Below, one piece after another: positions 22,999 to 31,970 of a DNA stretch of 64,000 nt (position 1 is its first letter; each line of letters opens with the position of its first letter). This stretch comes from Kocuria flava (lineage in GTDB: Bacteria > Actinomycetota > Actinomycetes > Actinomycetales > Micrococcaceae). Under the pieces are notes generated by a model that searched no databases, was not told where the DNA came from, and was given only the letters and a program-made list of their open reading frames with translations. The translations under genes were made by a program, and so were the position numbers. The stretch is from contig NZ_CP013254.1 in assembly GCF_001482365.1 (NCBI RefSeq), positions 1,364,001 through 1,428,000 of the forward strand. The letters are read 5' to 3'.

Positions 22999-24554
22999 GC
23001 GTCCACGGCCTCGCGCACGCACGCGCTGCCCGAGGTGTAGGCCGTGTGGCCCCAGCCGTCGTAGGTCAGCAGCCGGGCGTTGTCCAGCTGCTCCACGAGG
23101 GCCTGCGACCACGCGTAGGGCGTCGCGGGGTCGTGGACGGTGCCCACGACGAGCAGCGGGTCGCTGCCCTCGGCGTCGACCGCGCGCGGCTCCCCCTCGG
23201 CCTCCAGAGGCCAGCCCTGGCAGGCGGCCTCGCCGTAGCCCAGGTACGGGCCGAAGGTCGGGGAGCGCCGGGTGAGCTCCTCCTGGTGGGCGGCCAGCTG
23301 CTCGTCGGTGAGCGGGGAGTCGGGCTGGTCGAGGCAGCTGATCGCGGTGAACGCCACGGTCGTGTTGGTCGTGTACTCCCCCTCCGGGGAGCGCCCGTGC
23401 GTCGAGTCGGACAGCTGCAGCAGGGCCGTGGGGTCCCCCGCGAAGGCACTGCCCAGCGCCTCGTCGAGCCCCTCGTAGGTCGAGGGCGAGTACAGCGGCG
23501 CGAGGATGCCCTCCACGACGGAGGTGGCGGTGACCCGGCGCCCGTCGGCGGCGGTGAGCCCGCCCTCGGCCGCCGTGGCGATCAGCTCCTGGATCCGCTC
23601 GAGGGCCTGCTCCTCGGTGCCCTCGACGGCGCAGCCGCGGATCTCCTCCTGGCAGTGCCGGACCCAGTGCCGCAGCGTCCGCTCGAAGGACTCGGCCTGG
23701 TCGGCGATCGCCTCCGCGTTGCTCAGCGTCGGGTCCACGCCGCCGTCGAGCACCATCCGCCCCGCGCGCTCGGGGAACAGTTCGGCGTACACCGCCCCCA
23801 GGTGGGTGCCGTAGGAGAAGCCGAGGTAGTCCGTGCGCTCCTGGCCGAGCACGGCGCGCAGCACGTCCATGTCCCGGGCGGCGCTCTCCGTGCCGAGATG
23901 CCCGACGAGCTCCCCGGCCTCCTCGGTGCAGGCCCGCCCGAGCCGCTCGTACTGGTCCCGGATCTCGTCCACGGACTGGGTCTCCGGGTCGAAGGCCGGC
24001 TCCTGGCGCCAGGCGTCGAGCTCGGCGTCGTCGAGGCACTGCACCCCGGCGGAGCGGCCGACACCGCGCGGGTCGAAGCCCACGACGTCGTAGGCCTCCC
24101 GCACGTCGGCGGAGACCAGGCCCTCCGCACTGAGCATCGCGTCCACCCCCGAGACCCCGGGCCCGCCCGGGTTCAGCAGGAGGGCGCCACGGGACTCGCC
24201 GCCGGCGGCCAGGCGGGCCATGACCACCTCGGTGGTGGGCCCGGCGGGCTCGTCCCAGTCCACGGGCACCTCGACCGCCGCGCAGCGCAGGTCCCGGTCC
24301 GCCCCGCCGGTCTCCGCCTCGAACGCGCACGGCTCCCACCGCACGGTCTGCGCGTAGAACCCGCGCAGGTCCTCCGGCACGCCCTCGACCACCGCGCCGG
24401 TGGCCCCGCCCGAGGGGGCGTCGGCGGCCGGGTCCGCACCTGGGCCGGCGCACGCGCCCAGCAGCAGGACGGCGGCCGCCGCGGCGGCGGCCCGCCCGAG
24501 GGGAGGCCGCCCGGGGGTGCGGGCGGCGCGGCGGGGGAGGGCGGGGCGGCTCAT
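22950..24554 (-). CDS. Secreted TAP-like alpha/beta-hydrolase (tripeptidyl aminopeptidase type) lipoprotein
   Basis: 534 residues. The N-terminus carries a lipoprotein signal (AAAAAAAVLLLGACAG, lipobox LLGAC), so the mature enzyme sits on the outer face of the membrane. The peptidase S33/TAP core has GALLLNPGGPGVSG (oxyanion strand), FDPRGVGRS, the nucleophile in DYLGFSYGTHLGAVYAELFP, the acid in VVGTVHDPATPYAWS and the His in YDGWGHTAYTSGSACV. The pattern is that of SlpD/E-like tripeptidyl aminopeptidases. ATG has TGAGGAG upstream. It lies just behind holB on the same strand, an order common in Micrococcales. Confidence 0.9.
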   Translation of the reverse strand: MSRPALPRRAARTPGRPPLGRAAAAAAAVLLLGACAGPGADPAADAPSGGATGAVVEGVPEDLRGFYAQTVRWEPCAFEAETGGADRDLRCAAVEVPVDWDEPAGPTTEVVMARLAAGGESRGALLLNPGGPGVSGVDAMLSAEGLVSADVREAYDVVGFDPRGVGRSAGVQCLDDAELDAWRQEPAFDPETQSVDEIRDQYERLGRACTEEAGELVGHLGTESAARDMDVLRAVLGQERTDYLGFSYGTHLGAVYAELFPERAGRMVLDGGVDPTLSNAEAIADQAESFERTLRHWVRHCQEEIRGCAVEGTEEQALERIQELIATAAEGGLTAADGRRVTATSVVEGILAPLYSPSTYEGLDEALGSAFAGDPTALLQLSDSTHGRSPEGEYTTNTTVAFTAISCLDQPDSPLTDEQLAAHQEELTRRSPTFGPYLGYGEAACQGWPLEAEGEPRAVDAEGSDPLLVVGTVHDPATPYAWSQALVEQLDNARLLTYDGWGHTAYTSGSACVREAVDAYLLEGELPAEGTTCS

Positions 24555-24589
24555 GGGTCTCCTCAGGGGGGTCGGAGGGGGCGTAGGGC

Positions 24590-25729
24590 TCAGAGGAGGG
24601 AGACGGCCATCGCCTCGAAGGCCAGCTGGGCGCTGACGTTCGTGCGGATCCGCTCGCGGGTCCGGCTGATGGCATCGATCCGGTGCAGGGTCCGCTCCGG
24701 CGTGGTGTTGGCGGCGTGGTCGGCCAGCTCCTGGCCCAGGTGCTCGTTGACGAGCCCGGAACCGGTGCGCAGCTGCAGCGTGAGGACGTCGCGGTAGAAC
24801 GTGGTGAGGTCGATGAGGAAGCGGTCCAGGGTGTCGGTCTGGATCCGCCGCGAGCGCCGCTTCTGGTCGGCCTCCAGCCGGTTGAGCGCCCCGCGGATCG
24901 CAGGGGGCACCCGTCCGGACTCGGGGGCGCCCAGCGCCACGAGCAGCTGCTTGCGCTCCTCCTCGTTGCGCGCCTCGGCGTCCGCCCGCGACTCCTCCAC
25001 GGCGATCCGGTGCAGCCGGTCGGCCGCCCGCACGGCGTCCGGGACCCCTCCCAGCGCCAGGGGGAGGGAGACGACCTCCTGGCGGCGGGTGCGGGCGTCG
25101 TCGTAGAGGGCCAGGCGGGTGGCGATGCCCACGTGGGACTGGGCCAGCCGGGCGCTCTCCTCGGCCCGGCGGCGGTCCACCCCGTGGCGGCGGACCAGCA
25201 GCTCGGCGACGTCCGCGACGGCGGGGACCTTCAGGGTCGCGGGCCGGCACCGGGAGCGGATGGTCACGAGCACGTCCATGGGGCTCGGGGCGCACAGCAG
25301 CCACACCGTGCCCGGCGGCGGCTCCTCGACGGCCTTGAGCATCACGTTGGAGGTCCGCTCCGCCATGCGGTCCGCGTCCTCGACCACGATCACCCGGCGC
25401 CGGCCCACCGAGGGCTTGTCCTGGGCGCGCACCACGAGCTCGCGGGCCTCCTCGATGGTGATCTGCGGGTTCTCGGTGACGAAGTGGGTCAGGTCCGCGT
25501 GGGAGCTCGCGAGCACGGTGCGGCACGCCCGGCAGTGCCCGCAGCCGCGCTCCCGGGGGTCCTCGCGCTCGCACAGCAGGGCGGCGGCGAAGGCCAGGGC
25601 CGCGTTGGAGCGGCCGGATCCGGGCGGGCCGGTGAACAGCCACGCGTGGTGCGGCCGTTCCTCCCGCGCCGCCCGCTGCAGCTGCCCGACCACGGCCTCC
25701 TGCCCGATCAGCTGGTCCCACACGCTCAC
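24590..25729 (-). CDS. holB: DNA polymerase III subunit delta'
   Basis: 379-residue clamp-loader subunit of the replicative polymerase. VSVWDQLIGQEAVVGQLQRAA opens the AAA+ domain; FTGPPGSGRSNAALAFA is the Walker A loop, CGHCRACRTV the zinc module, and VIVVEDADRMAERTSNVMLKAVEEPP the Walker B/SRC region. The C-terminal collar domain follows. Its GTG overlaps the tmk stop by four bases (GTGA), so the two are translationally coupled. Confidence 0.92.
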   Translation of the reverse strand: MSVWDQLIGQEAVVGQLQRAAREERPHHAWLFTGPPGSGRSNAALAFAAALLCEREDPRERGCGHCRACRTVLASSHADLTHFVTENPQITIEEARELVVRAQDKPSVGRRRVIVVEDADRMAERTSNVMLKAVEEPPPGTVWLLCAPSPMDVLVTIRSRCRPATLKVPAVADVAELLVRRHGVDRRRAEESARLAQSHVGIATRLALYDDARTRRQEVVSLPLALGGVPDAVRAADRLHRIAVEESRADAEARNEEERKQLLVALGAPESGRVPPAIRGALNRLEADQKRRSRRIQTDTLDRFLIDLTTFYRDVLTLQLRTGSGLVNEHLGQELADHAANTTPERTLHRIDAISRTRERIRTNVSAQLAFEAMAVSLL

Positions 25730-26418
25730 GCGCCCACCTCCGCGGCGGCCAGGCGCTCGTGCACGGCAGCGGCGACCGCCCCGGCGAGCTCGGCCTCGGG
25801 CCGGCCGGCGTCGAGCACCAGATAGCGCCCCGGGGACCGTGCGGCGAGGTCGAGGAACGCCCGGCGGACGGCGTCGTGGAACGCGTCCGGCTCCGTCTCG
25901 AGCCGGTCCCCGGCCCCGCCGTCGCGGTCCTCGCGGCGGGCGCGGCCGGTGCCGGCGGGGACGTCGAGCAGGACGGTGAGGTCGGGGACGAGGCCCGCGG
26001 CGGCCCACTCGTTGAGCTCGCGCACCCGGTCGGTGCCCAGCCCGCGCCCGGCGCCCTGGTAGGCGGCCGAGGAGTCCGCGAACCGGTCGCAGACCACGAC
26101 GCGGCCGGCGGCCAGGGCGGGGCGGATCAGCTGCTCGGCGTGGGCGGCGCGGGCGGCGGCGAACAGCAGCGCCTCCGCGCGGGGGTCCACGGGGGCGTGG
26201 GCGGGGTCGAGGACGAGCTCGCGGATCCGTTCGCCCAGCGGGGTCCCGCCGGGCTCGCGGGTGCGCACGACCTCGTGGCCCTCGGCGCGCAGCGTCGCGG
26301 CCAGCCGCCGGGCCTGGGTGGACTTGCCCGCCCCGTCCCCGCCCTCGAGCACGACGAAGAGCCCGGGTCCTGCCGGGGCAGGCGCGGGCACGGGAGCGGG
26401 GTCCGCCGAGGAGGTCAC
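25726..26418 (-). CDS. tmk: Thymidylate kinase
   Basis: 230-residue kinase making dTDP from dTMP for DNA synthesis. FVVLEGGDGAGKSTQARRLA is the P-loop, REPGGTPLGERIRE carries the DRX/E-P-G block, and VVVCDRFADSSAAYQGAGRGLG the substrate-binding DRF/Y motif; the LID region is RREDRDGGAGDRLE. The N-terminus has an extra ~18-residue Pro/Ala stretch. It heads the tmk-holB pair. Confidence 0.95.
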   Translation of the reverse strand: MTSSADPAPVPAPAPAGPGLFVVLEGGDGAGKSTQARRLAATLRAEGHEVVRTREPGGTPLGERIRELVLDPAHAPVDPRAEALLFAAARAAHAEQLIRPALAAGRVVVCDRFADSSAAYQGAGRGLGTDRVRELNEWAAAGLVPDLTVLLDVPAGTGRARREDRDGGAGDRLETEPDAFHDAVRRAFLDLAARSPGRYLVLDAGRPEAELAGAVAAAVHERLAAAEVGA

Positions 26419-26496
26419 GGGCCCAGCCTATCGACCCGGGCCGACGCCCGGGGCCCGGCAGCGGCGGCCGGGGACGGGGCGGGCGCCGGCGGCCGA

Positions 26497-26502
26497 TACC
26501 CT
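26497..26502 (+). promoter_or_regulatory. -10 box TACCCT of a leaderless transcript
   Basis: TACCCT, six nt GGGCCC, then ATG at 26509; no Shine-Dalgarno sequence. Confidence 0.55.
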
Positions 26503-26508
26503 GGGCCC

Positions 26509-27690
26509 ATGACTGCGCGTCCCGACGACCTCGCCACCGCCCTGCCGCTGCACGGCGGACCCGACCTGCGCCCCGACACCGTGGTGGTGGCCGGGGGGCG
26601 GCCCGCCCCCGAGCACGACGCCCCGGTGGGGCCCTCGATCGTGCTGACCTCGACCTACCGGGGCGCCGGGGAGATCACGGCCGCGGACCGGGCCTACGGG
26701 CGCTTCGGCAACCCCACCTGGGAGGACCTCGAGGACGTGCTGGCCCGGCTCGAGGGCGCCCGCCTGCCGGGGCTGCTCTACGCCTCGGGGCTGGCCGCGG
26801 TCGCCTCGGTGCTGGCCCTGGTGCCCGCCGGAGGCCGGCTCGTGCTGCCGCGGCACAGCTACCAGGGGTCCCTGGCCCTGGCCGCGGACCTCGAGGCGCG
26901 CGGGCTGCTGCGGGTCGCGACCGTGGACGTCACCGACACGGACGCCGTGGTGGCCGCCCTCGACGGGGCGGACCTGCTGTGGCTGGAGAGCCCCACCAAC
27001 CCGATGCTCGAGGTCGCCGACCTGCCGGCGCTGCTCGCGGCCGCCCGCGAGCGGGGCGTGCGCACGTGCGTGGACAACACCTTCGCGACGCCCCTCGCCC
27101 AGCGCCCCCTCGAGCTCGGCGCCGACGTCGTGGTGCACTCGGTGACGAAGTACCTGGCCGGCCACTCCGACGTCGTGCTCGGCGCGGCGGTGACCTCCGA
27201 CCCGGGGCTGCGGGAGCGGCTGCACGGCCACCGCTCCCTGCACGGGGCGGTCCCGGGCCCCTTCGAGGCCTGGCTGGCGCTGCGCGGGGTGCGCACCCTC
27301 GCCGTGCGCGTCGAGCGCTCCGCGGCCACCGCCGGGGAGCTCGCCCGCCGGCTGCAGGACCACCCGGCGGTGCGGGAGGTCCGCTACCCGGGCCTGCCGG
27401 GGGACCCCGGCCACGCCCGGGCCGCCGCCCAGATGGCGAACTTCGGCTCGGTGCTCGCGATCGTCCTCGACGGCGACGCCGCCGGCGCGGAGGCGGTCGT
27501 GGACGCCCTGCGCCTGTGGACCCCGGCGACCTCGCTGGGCGGTGTCGAGTCCCTCGTCGAGCGGCGTCGGCGCCACCACGAGGAGCGGCACAGCGTCCCC
27601 GAGACCCTCCTGCGCCTGTCGGTGGGGATCGAGAACGTGGAGGACCTGTGGGCGGACCTCGACCGCGCCCTCTCCGGGGCGGACCGGTAG
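26509..27690 (+). CDS. Cystathionine gamma-synthase/lyase family PLP enzyme
   Basis: 393-residue Cys/Met-metabolism PLP enzyme. YGRFGNPTWEDLEDVLARLEG (substrate/PLP entry), LYASGLAAVASVLALV, WLESPTNPMLEVADL (PLP aspartate strand nearby), CVDNTFATPLAQRPLELGADVVVHSVTKYLAGHSDVVLGA (Schiff-base lysine in SVTKYLAGHSD). Whether it makes or breaks cystathionine cannot be decided by eye. Leaderless ATG. Its TAG stop lies inside the -10 box of the next gene. Confidence 0.88.
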   Translation: MTARPDDLATALPLHGGPDLRPDTVVVAGGRPAPEHDAPVGPSIVLTSTYRGAGEITAADRAYGRFGNPTWEDLEDVLARLEGARLPGLLYASGLAAVASVLALVPAGGRLVLPRHSYQGSLALAADLEARGLLRVATVDVTDTDAVVAALDGADLLWLESPTNPMLEVADLPALLAAARERGVRTCVDNTFATPLAQRPLELGADVVVHSVTKYLAGHSDVVLGAAVTSDPGLRERLHGHRSLHGAVPGPFEAWLALRGVRTLAVRVERSAATAGELARRLQDHPAVREVRYPGLPGDPGHARAAAQMANFGSVLAIVLDGDAAGAEAVVDALRLWTPATSLGGVESLVERRRRHHEERHSVPETLLRLSVGIENVEDLWADLDRALSGADR

Positions 27691-27693
27691 GCT
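27688..27693 (+). promoter_or_regulatory. -10 box TAGGCT overlapping a stop codon
   Basis: TAGGCT, six nt, GTG at 27700; the TAG is the stop of the upstream gene. Confidence 0.5.
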
Positions 27694-27699
27694 GGCCCC

Positions 27700-28011
27700 G
27701 TGGAGCATGCCTGGGTCTTCTTACTCGTCCGCTGGATCGACCTCGTCCTGGCGGCGGTCGTCGCGGGGCTCGCCGTGTGGGCCCTGATCGACTGCCTCAC
27801 CCGGTCGCCGGTCCAGTTCCAGCGCGCCTTCAAGCGCACCAAGGGCTTCTGGCTCGCCCTGACCGCCGGCGCCGCCGTGTTCTCGGTCCTGGGCGTGCTC
27901 GGCGGCGGGTCGCTGCTCATCGCCCTGATCGCCGCGACGATCGCCGGGGTCTACCTCGCCGACGTCCGCCCGGCCGTGTCCCTGGAGTCCAGGGGGCCCG
28001 GCAGCTGGTGA
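27700..28011 (+). CDS. DUF2516 family membrane protein
   Basis: 103 residues with helices FLLVRWIDLVLAAVVAGLAVWALIDCL and FWLALTAGAAVFSVLGVLGGGSLLIALIAATIAGVYLADV, joined by QFQRAFKRTKGFWL, the family signature I recognise for DUF2516, an actinobacterial family of unknown job. GTG start behind TAGGCT. Converges on the methyltransferase. Confidence 0.8.
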   Translation: MEHAWVFLLVRWIDLVLAAVVAGLAVWALIDCLTRSPVQFQRAFKRTKGFWLALTAGAAVFSVLGVLGGGSLLIALIAATIAGVYLADVRPAVSLESRGPGSW

Positions 28012-28041
28012 GCCCGTCCCGGGTCCCGCGCCCCGGACGCC

Positions 28042-28809
28042 TCAGGGGGCCACGGCCGCCCACCGGACGGTGACCTCGCCCAGCCGCCAGCGCACCGGGC
28101 CGTCGAGCAGCGGCCAGCCCTGCTCGCGCACCGCGCGGCAGGTCGCCACCCACCGCTGCCGCGCGCCGAAGGCCGCCAGCGGCGCCGCCGCGGACCACGC
28201 CGCGTCCAGGGCCGTCAGCCAGGCGTGCACCCGCTCGCCGGGGACGTTGCGGTGGATCAGGACCTTCGGCAGCCGCGGCGCCACGTCCGAGGGCCGCTCC
28301 ACGGACCCGAAGCGGAACGAGAGGCTCAGCGAGCGCGGGCCCTCGGCGCCCACGGCCACCCAGGCGGCCCGCCGGCCGATCTCGTCGCAGGTCCCGTCCA
28401 CGAGCACCCCGCCCGGGGCCAGCCGGGGGCGGAGCAGGTCCCACGCCCCGGCGACCTCCTCGACGGGGTACTGGCGCAGCACGTTGAAGGCCCGCACGAC
28501 CACGGGGGCGCGCCCGCCGGTCGGCAGCTCGAAGCCCCCGACCCGGAAGTCCAGGCCCGGTCCGGCCAGCGGCCGGGCCGCGGCCACGCGCGCCGGGTCG
28601 ATCTCGATGCCCAGGACCTCGGCGTCCGGGCGCACCGTGCGCAGCCGGTCGCGCAGCTCCACGGCGGTGGTGGGGGAGGCCCCGAAGCCCAGGTCCACCA
28701 CCAGCGGGTCCGCGGCCGCGCGCAGCACGGGGGCCAGGGGCCCGGTGAGCCAGCGGTTGGCCCGGCGCAGCCGGTTGGGGTTCGTGGTCCCGCGCGTGAC
28801 CGCGCCCAC
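28042..28809 (-). CDS. Class I SAM-dependent methyltransferase, start uncertain
   Basis: 255 residues from GTG 28809. TRGTTNPNRLRRANRWLTG is followed by VVDLGFGASPTTAVEL (SAM motif I), LGIEIDPARV (acidic loop) and PGGVLVDGTCDEIGRR. The target is unknown. Upstream the frame is Arg/Pro-rich. A leaderless-looking box TAGGAT (28913-28918) precedes a GTG at 28904, but that GTG is in another frame: its reading MPATTAPAPLRPGRS... would join the enzyme only after a one-base shift within a GC-rich run near 28810-28860. So either the true start is 28809 or a frameshift or sequence error exists. Confidence 0.72.
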   Translation of the reverse strand: MGAVTRGTTNPNRLRRANRWLTGPLAPVLRAAADPLVVDLGFGASPTTAVELRDRLRTVRPDAEVLGIEIDPARVAAARPLAGPGLDFRVGGFELPTGGRAPVVVRAFNVLRQYPVEEVAGAWDLLRPRLAPGGVLVDGTCDEIGRRAAWVAVGAEGPRSLSLSFRFGSVERPSDVAPRLPKVLIHRNVPGERVHAWLTALDAAWSAAAPLAAFGARQRWVATCRAVREQGWPLLDGPVRWRLGEVTVRWAAVAP

Positions 28810-28994
28810 GGGCCGGGGCGGGGCGGCGGCGCGGGCGGTCCGGGCGGGGCGGGGCGGAGGGACCGGCCGGGGCGGAGGGGAGCGGGGGCGGTGGTCGCGG
28901 GCACGAGGGAGAATCCTAGCCGACCCGCCGCACGCCCCCGACATCCCGGGGGTCCGTGCCGTGCCCGCGGGCGCGCGGGTGGAAGAATGGGCCC

Positions 28995-29753
28995 ATGACC
29001 AACGCATCCGCACCGTACAAGCTCGTCCTGCTGCGCCACGGCCAGTCCGACTGGAACGAGAAGAACCTGTTCACCGGCTGGGTCGACGTCGACCTCACCG
29101 AGAAGGGCCGTGCCGAGGCCGTCCGTGGCGGGGAGCTGCTCGTCGAGAAGGGCCTGGCCCCGGACGTGCTGCACACCTCGCTGCTGCGCCGGGCGATCAC
29201 CACCGCTCACCTGGCCCTCGACCGGGCCGACCGGCACTGGATCCCCGTCAAGCGCTCGTGGCGGCTCAACGAGCGCCACTACGGCGCCCTCCAGGGCAAG
29301 GACAAGACCCAGGTGCGCGAGGAGTACGGCGACGAGCAGTTCATGGTCTGGCGCCGCTCCTACGACGTCCCGCCGCCCGCGCTCGAGGACTCCTCCGAGT
29401 TCTCGCAGGCCGGCGACCCGCGCTACGCCGGGGTCGAGGACGCCCCGCGCACCGAGTGCCTCAAGGACGTGCTCGAGCGCTTCCTGCCCTGGTGGGAGGA
29501 GGAGATCGTGCCCGATCTGGAGGCCGGGCGCACGGTGCTGGTCGCCGCGCACGGCAACTCGCTGCGCGCGCTGGTCAAGCACCTCGACGGGATCTCCGAC
29601 GAGGACATCGCGGGGCTGAACATCCCCACCGGCATCCCGCTGTACTACGAGCTCGACGAGGACCTGCGTCCCGTGGTCGCCGGCGGCACCTACCTCGACC
29701 CCGAGGCCGCGGCCAGCTCGATCCAGGCGGTGGCGAACCAGGGCAAGAAGTAG
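28995..29753 (+). CDS. gpmA: 2,3-bisphosphoglycerate-dependent phosphoglycerate mutase
   Basis: 252-residue glycolytic enzyme interconverting 3- and 2-phosphoglycerate. [21 protein letters not shown] holds the phosphorylated His (RHG) and [36 protein letters not shown] and [19 protein letters not shown] complete the active site. ATG at 28995 sits six nt (GGGCCC) behind AAGAAT, a leaderless-style start. Next to phoU-senX3-regX3, the usual actinobacterial neighbourhood. Confidence 0.96.
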   Translation: MTNASAPYKLVLLRHGQSDWNEKNLFTGWVDVDLTEKGRAEAVRGGELLVEKGLAPDVLHTSLLRRAITTAHLALDRADRHWIPVKRSWRLNERHYGALQGKDKTQVREEYGDEQFMVWRRSYDVPPPALEDSSEFSQAGDPRYAGVEDAPRTECLKDVLERFLPWWEEEIVPDLEAGRTVLVAAHGNSLRALVKHLDGISDEDIAGLNIPTGIPLYYELDEDLRPVVAGGTYLDPEAAASSIQAVANQGKK

Positions 29754-29760
29754 CCCCGAC

Positions 29761-29804
29761 GGCCGGAGGGCCGGGTTCCCCCACGGGGAACCGGCCCTCC
29801 GGCC
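29761..29804. terminator. Bidirectional terminator between gpmA and phoU
   Basis: Near-perfect 20-bp stem (GGCCGGAGGGCC... / ...GGCCCTCCGGCC) with one bulged G and loop CAC, between the convergent stops of gpmA and phoU. Confidence 0.8.
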
Positions 29805-29837
29805 GTGCCGGCCCCCGGGAGGAGGGCCCGGGGCGGC

Positions 29838-30530
29838 TCAGGCGTCGGTGCCGATGTGGCCGTGGCCGGTGGGCCGGTCGGCGGAGGCCGGCACCCAGTC
29901 GCCGGTCACGAGGTAGGCGACCTTGCGCGTGACCGACACGCCGTGGTCGCCGATGCGCTCGAGGTAGCGGGAGCACAGGGTGACGTCCACGGCCGTGGGC
30001 ACGGAGGAGTCCCAGTCCGGGGCGGCCAGCGCCTCGAAGACGGACTGGTGCAGGGTGTTGATCTCGCCCTTGAGCGCGTAGATGTCGTCGGCCAGGGACA
30101 GGTCGCGGGTCTGCAGCACGGAGATCACGCGCTCGACGATCTGCAGGTCCAGGTCGATCATCCGGGTGAAGGTCGGCACGAGGGACTCGGGGATCACCTG
30201 CTGCGGGTAGCGCAGCCGCACCAGCTGGGCGAGGTGCCGGGCGAGATCGCCCATCCGCTCGAGCGAGGCGCTCATCCGCAGGGCGCCCACGATCATCCGC
30301 AGGTCGGAGGCCACGGGGCTCTGCAGGGCGAGGATGTCGATGGACCGCTCGTCGAGGTCGTTCTGGAGGAAGTCGATGCGCGCGTCGTTGGAGATGACCT
30401 CCTCGGCGAGCTGGATGTCGGCGTCGAAGAGGGCCTCCTTCGACTTCGCGAGGGCCTCGCGCACGAGGGTCGCGATCTGGATGAGCTCCTCTCCGACCTG
30501 GTGGAGTTCTGCCTGGAAAACCTTGCGCAC
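29838..30530 (-). CDS. phoU: Phosphate signalling regulator PhoU
   Basis: 230 residues, two repeated three-helix bundles. MRKVFQAELHQVGEELIQIATLV opens the first; LQSPVASDLRMIVGALRMSASLERMGDLARHL and SRYLERIGDHGVSVTRKVAYLVTG carry the two ExxxD-type metal-binding motifs. It links phosphate uptake to the SenX3/PhoR kinase. GTG 30530 follows AAAGGA by ~7 nt. Divergent from senX3; a candidate PHO box lies between them. No pst transporter is in the window. Confidence 0.94.
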   Translation of the reverse strand: MRKVFQAELHQVGEELIQIATLVREALAKSKEALFDADIQLAEEVISNDARIDFLQNDLDERSIDILALQSPVASDLRMIVGALRMSASLERMGDLARHLAQLVRLRYPQQVIPESLVPTFTRMIDLDLQIVERVISVLQTRDLSLADDIYALKGEINTLHQSVFEALAAPDWDSSVPTAVDVTLCSRYLERIGDHGVSVTRKVAYLVTGDWVPASADRPTGHGHIGTDA

Positions 30531-30640
30531 GGATGCGTCCTTTCGAGATGCGGCGACGTCCTCGGCGCCTGCGACGGGGCCGTCGCGGGAGCGGGAGGGG
30601 ACCGGGCGGCGGCGGGCACACCCGCCGTCACGGTTCCACC

Positions 30641-30684
30641 CCGGGATGAACCTGCGCTCATCTTAGGATGAACGTTCGCTGAAC
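30641..30684 (-). promoter_or_regulatory. Candidate PHO box: four 11-bp units between phoU and senX3
   Basis: Read on the minus strand: GTTCAGCGAAC (30684-30674), GTTCATCCTAA (30673-30663), GATGAGCGCAG (30662-30652), GTTCATCCCGG (30651-30641). Three of four tandem 11-mers begin GTTCA, as in the direct-repeat PHO boxes bound by PhoP/RegX3 in Streptomyces and mycobacteria. The site fits autoregulation of senX3-regX3 and control of phoU. Confidence 0.6.
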
Positions 30685-30731
30685 CCCCAGCACGTGACGT
30701 CCCGGGCGGCCCCCGGGCGCGGGGCTGCGCC

Positions 30732-30737
30732 TAAGCT
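30732..30737 (+). promoter_or_regulatory. -10 box TAAGCT of senX3
   Basis: TAAGCT, six nt, GTG at 30744; leaderless arrangement, 48 nt downstream of the PHO-box-like repeats. Confidence 0.55.
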
Positions 30738-30743
30738 GGGTCC

Positions 30744-31970
30744 GTGACTCCCACCGCCATCGCCGTCGTCGCGGGCCTGATCGGCTTCGCCCTCGGGATC
30801 AGCGGCCTGGTCGCCCTGCAGGTCAGCGCCCGGAGCCGCCGCGACCGCGCCGACGTCCAGGAACCCGCCCTGCCCGACGGCGCCGCCGACGTCCTGTCCG
30901 TGACCGGGCGGGCCTACGTCGTCGTCGACGGCGTCGACGGCGTGGTCCGGGCCTCCCCGGCCGCCTACGCCCTGGGCCTGGTCCGGGGCCACACGGTGGT
31001 CCACGAGCAGATGCTGGAGATGGTCGGGCGCGCCCGGCGCAACGGGGTGATCGAGGAGCGGCGGATCGAGCTGGCCCGGGGGCCCTTCGGCTCCGGCGGC
31101 GTCGTCCTGGACGTGCGGGTCGCCCCGATCGCCGAGGAGTACATCCTGCTGCTCGCCGACGACCAGACCGAGATCGTCCGGGCCCAGTCGGTGCGCAACG
31201 ACTTCGTCGCCAACGTCTCCCACGAGCTCAAGACCCCCGTCGGGGCGATCGGGCTGCTCGCGGAGGCGATCGAGGACGCCGCCGACGACGAGGACGCGGT
31301 GCGCCGCTTCGCCTCCCGCCTGCACAAGGAGTCGGTGCGCCTGAGCGCACTGGTCCAGGACATCATCGAGCTCTCCCGCCTGCAGGGCGCGGACGTGGTC
31401 ACCGAGGGCCGGCCCGTGGACCTCAACCGCGTCGTCGCGGAGGCGGTGGACCGCAACCGCACCCCGGCGGAGAACCGCCGGATCGAGATCGTCGTGGGCG
31501 GGCGGGTGGAGCGGCCCGTGTTCGGGGACCCCGACCTGCTCGTGACGGCCCTGCGCAACCTCGTGGACAACGCGGTGCGCTACTCGCCCGAGGGCACCCG
31601 CGTGGGCGTGGGCCTGCGGGAGCGGGACGGGATGGCGCAGGTCTCCGTCACCGACCAGGGCCCCGGCATCCCCCTCGACGAGCAGGACCGCATCTTCGAG
31701 CGCTTCTACCGGGTGGACACCGCCCGGTCCCGCCAGACCGGGGGCACCGGCCTCGGCCTGAGCATCGTCAAGCACGTGATGTCCCAGCACGGCGGGGAGG
31801 TGGGCGTGTGGTCGCAGCCCGGCCGCGGCTCCACCTTCACGCTGCGCATCCCCCAGCTCGAGGACGCCGGTGCCGCCACGGGCGGCGCCGGCGCCGCGGG
31901 CGCCGACCCAGCGACCCCGCGCTCCCTCGCCCCCGCGGCGGGGAGCGGGAAGACGGAGGACCGACAGTGA
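30744..31970 (+). CDS. senX3: Phosphate-sensing histidine kinase SenX3
   Basis: 408 residues. A single N-terminal membrane helix (AIAVVAGLIGFALGISGLVAL), a PAS-like domain (about 50-150), then the His box NDFVANVSHELKTPVGAI, and the ATPase domain with LRNLVDNAVRYSPEG (N), VTDQGPGIP (G1) and TGGTGLGLSIVKHV (G2). The end is Ala/Gly-rich. It phosphorylates RegX3 under phosphate limitation; its stop overlaps the regX3 GTG by four bases. Confidence 0.94.
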   Translation: MTPTAIAVVAGLIGFALGISGLVALQVSARSRRDRADVQEPALPDGAADVLSVTGRAYVVVDGVDGVVRASPAAYALGLVRGHTVVHEQMLEMVGRARRNGVIEERRIELARGPFGSGGVVLDVRVAPIAEEYILLLADDQTEIVRAQSVRNDFVANVSHELKTPVGAIGLLAEAIEDAADDEDAVRRFASRLHKESVRLSALVQDIIELSRLQGADVVTEGRPVDLNRVVAEAVDRNRTPAENRRIEIVVGGRVERPVFGDPDLLVTALRNLVDNAVRYSPEGTRVGVGLRERDGMAQVSVTDQGPGIPLDEQDRIFERFYRVDTARSRQTGGTGLGLSIVKHVMSQHGGEVGVWSQPGRGSTFTLRIPQLEDAGAATGGAGAAGADPATPRSLAPAAGSGKTEDRQ

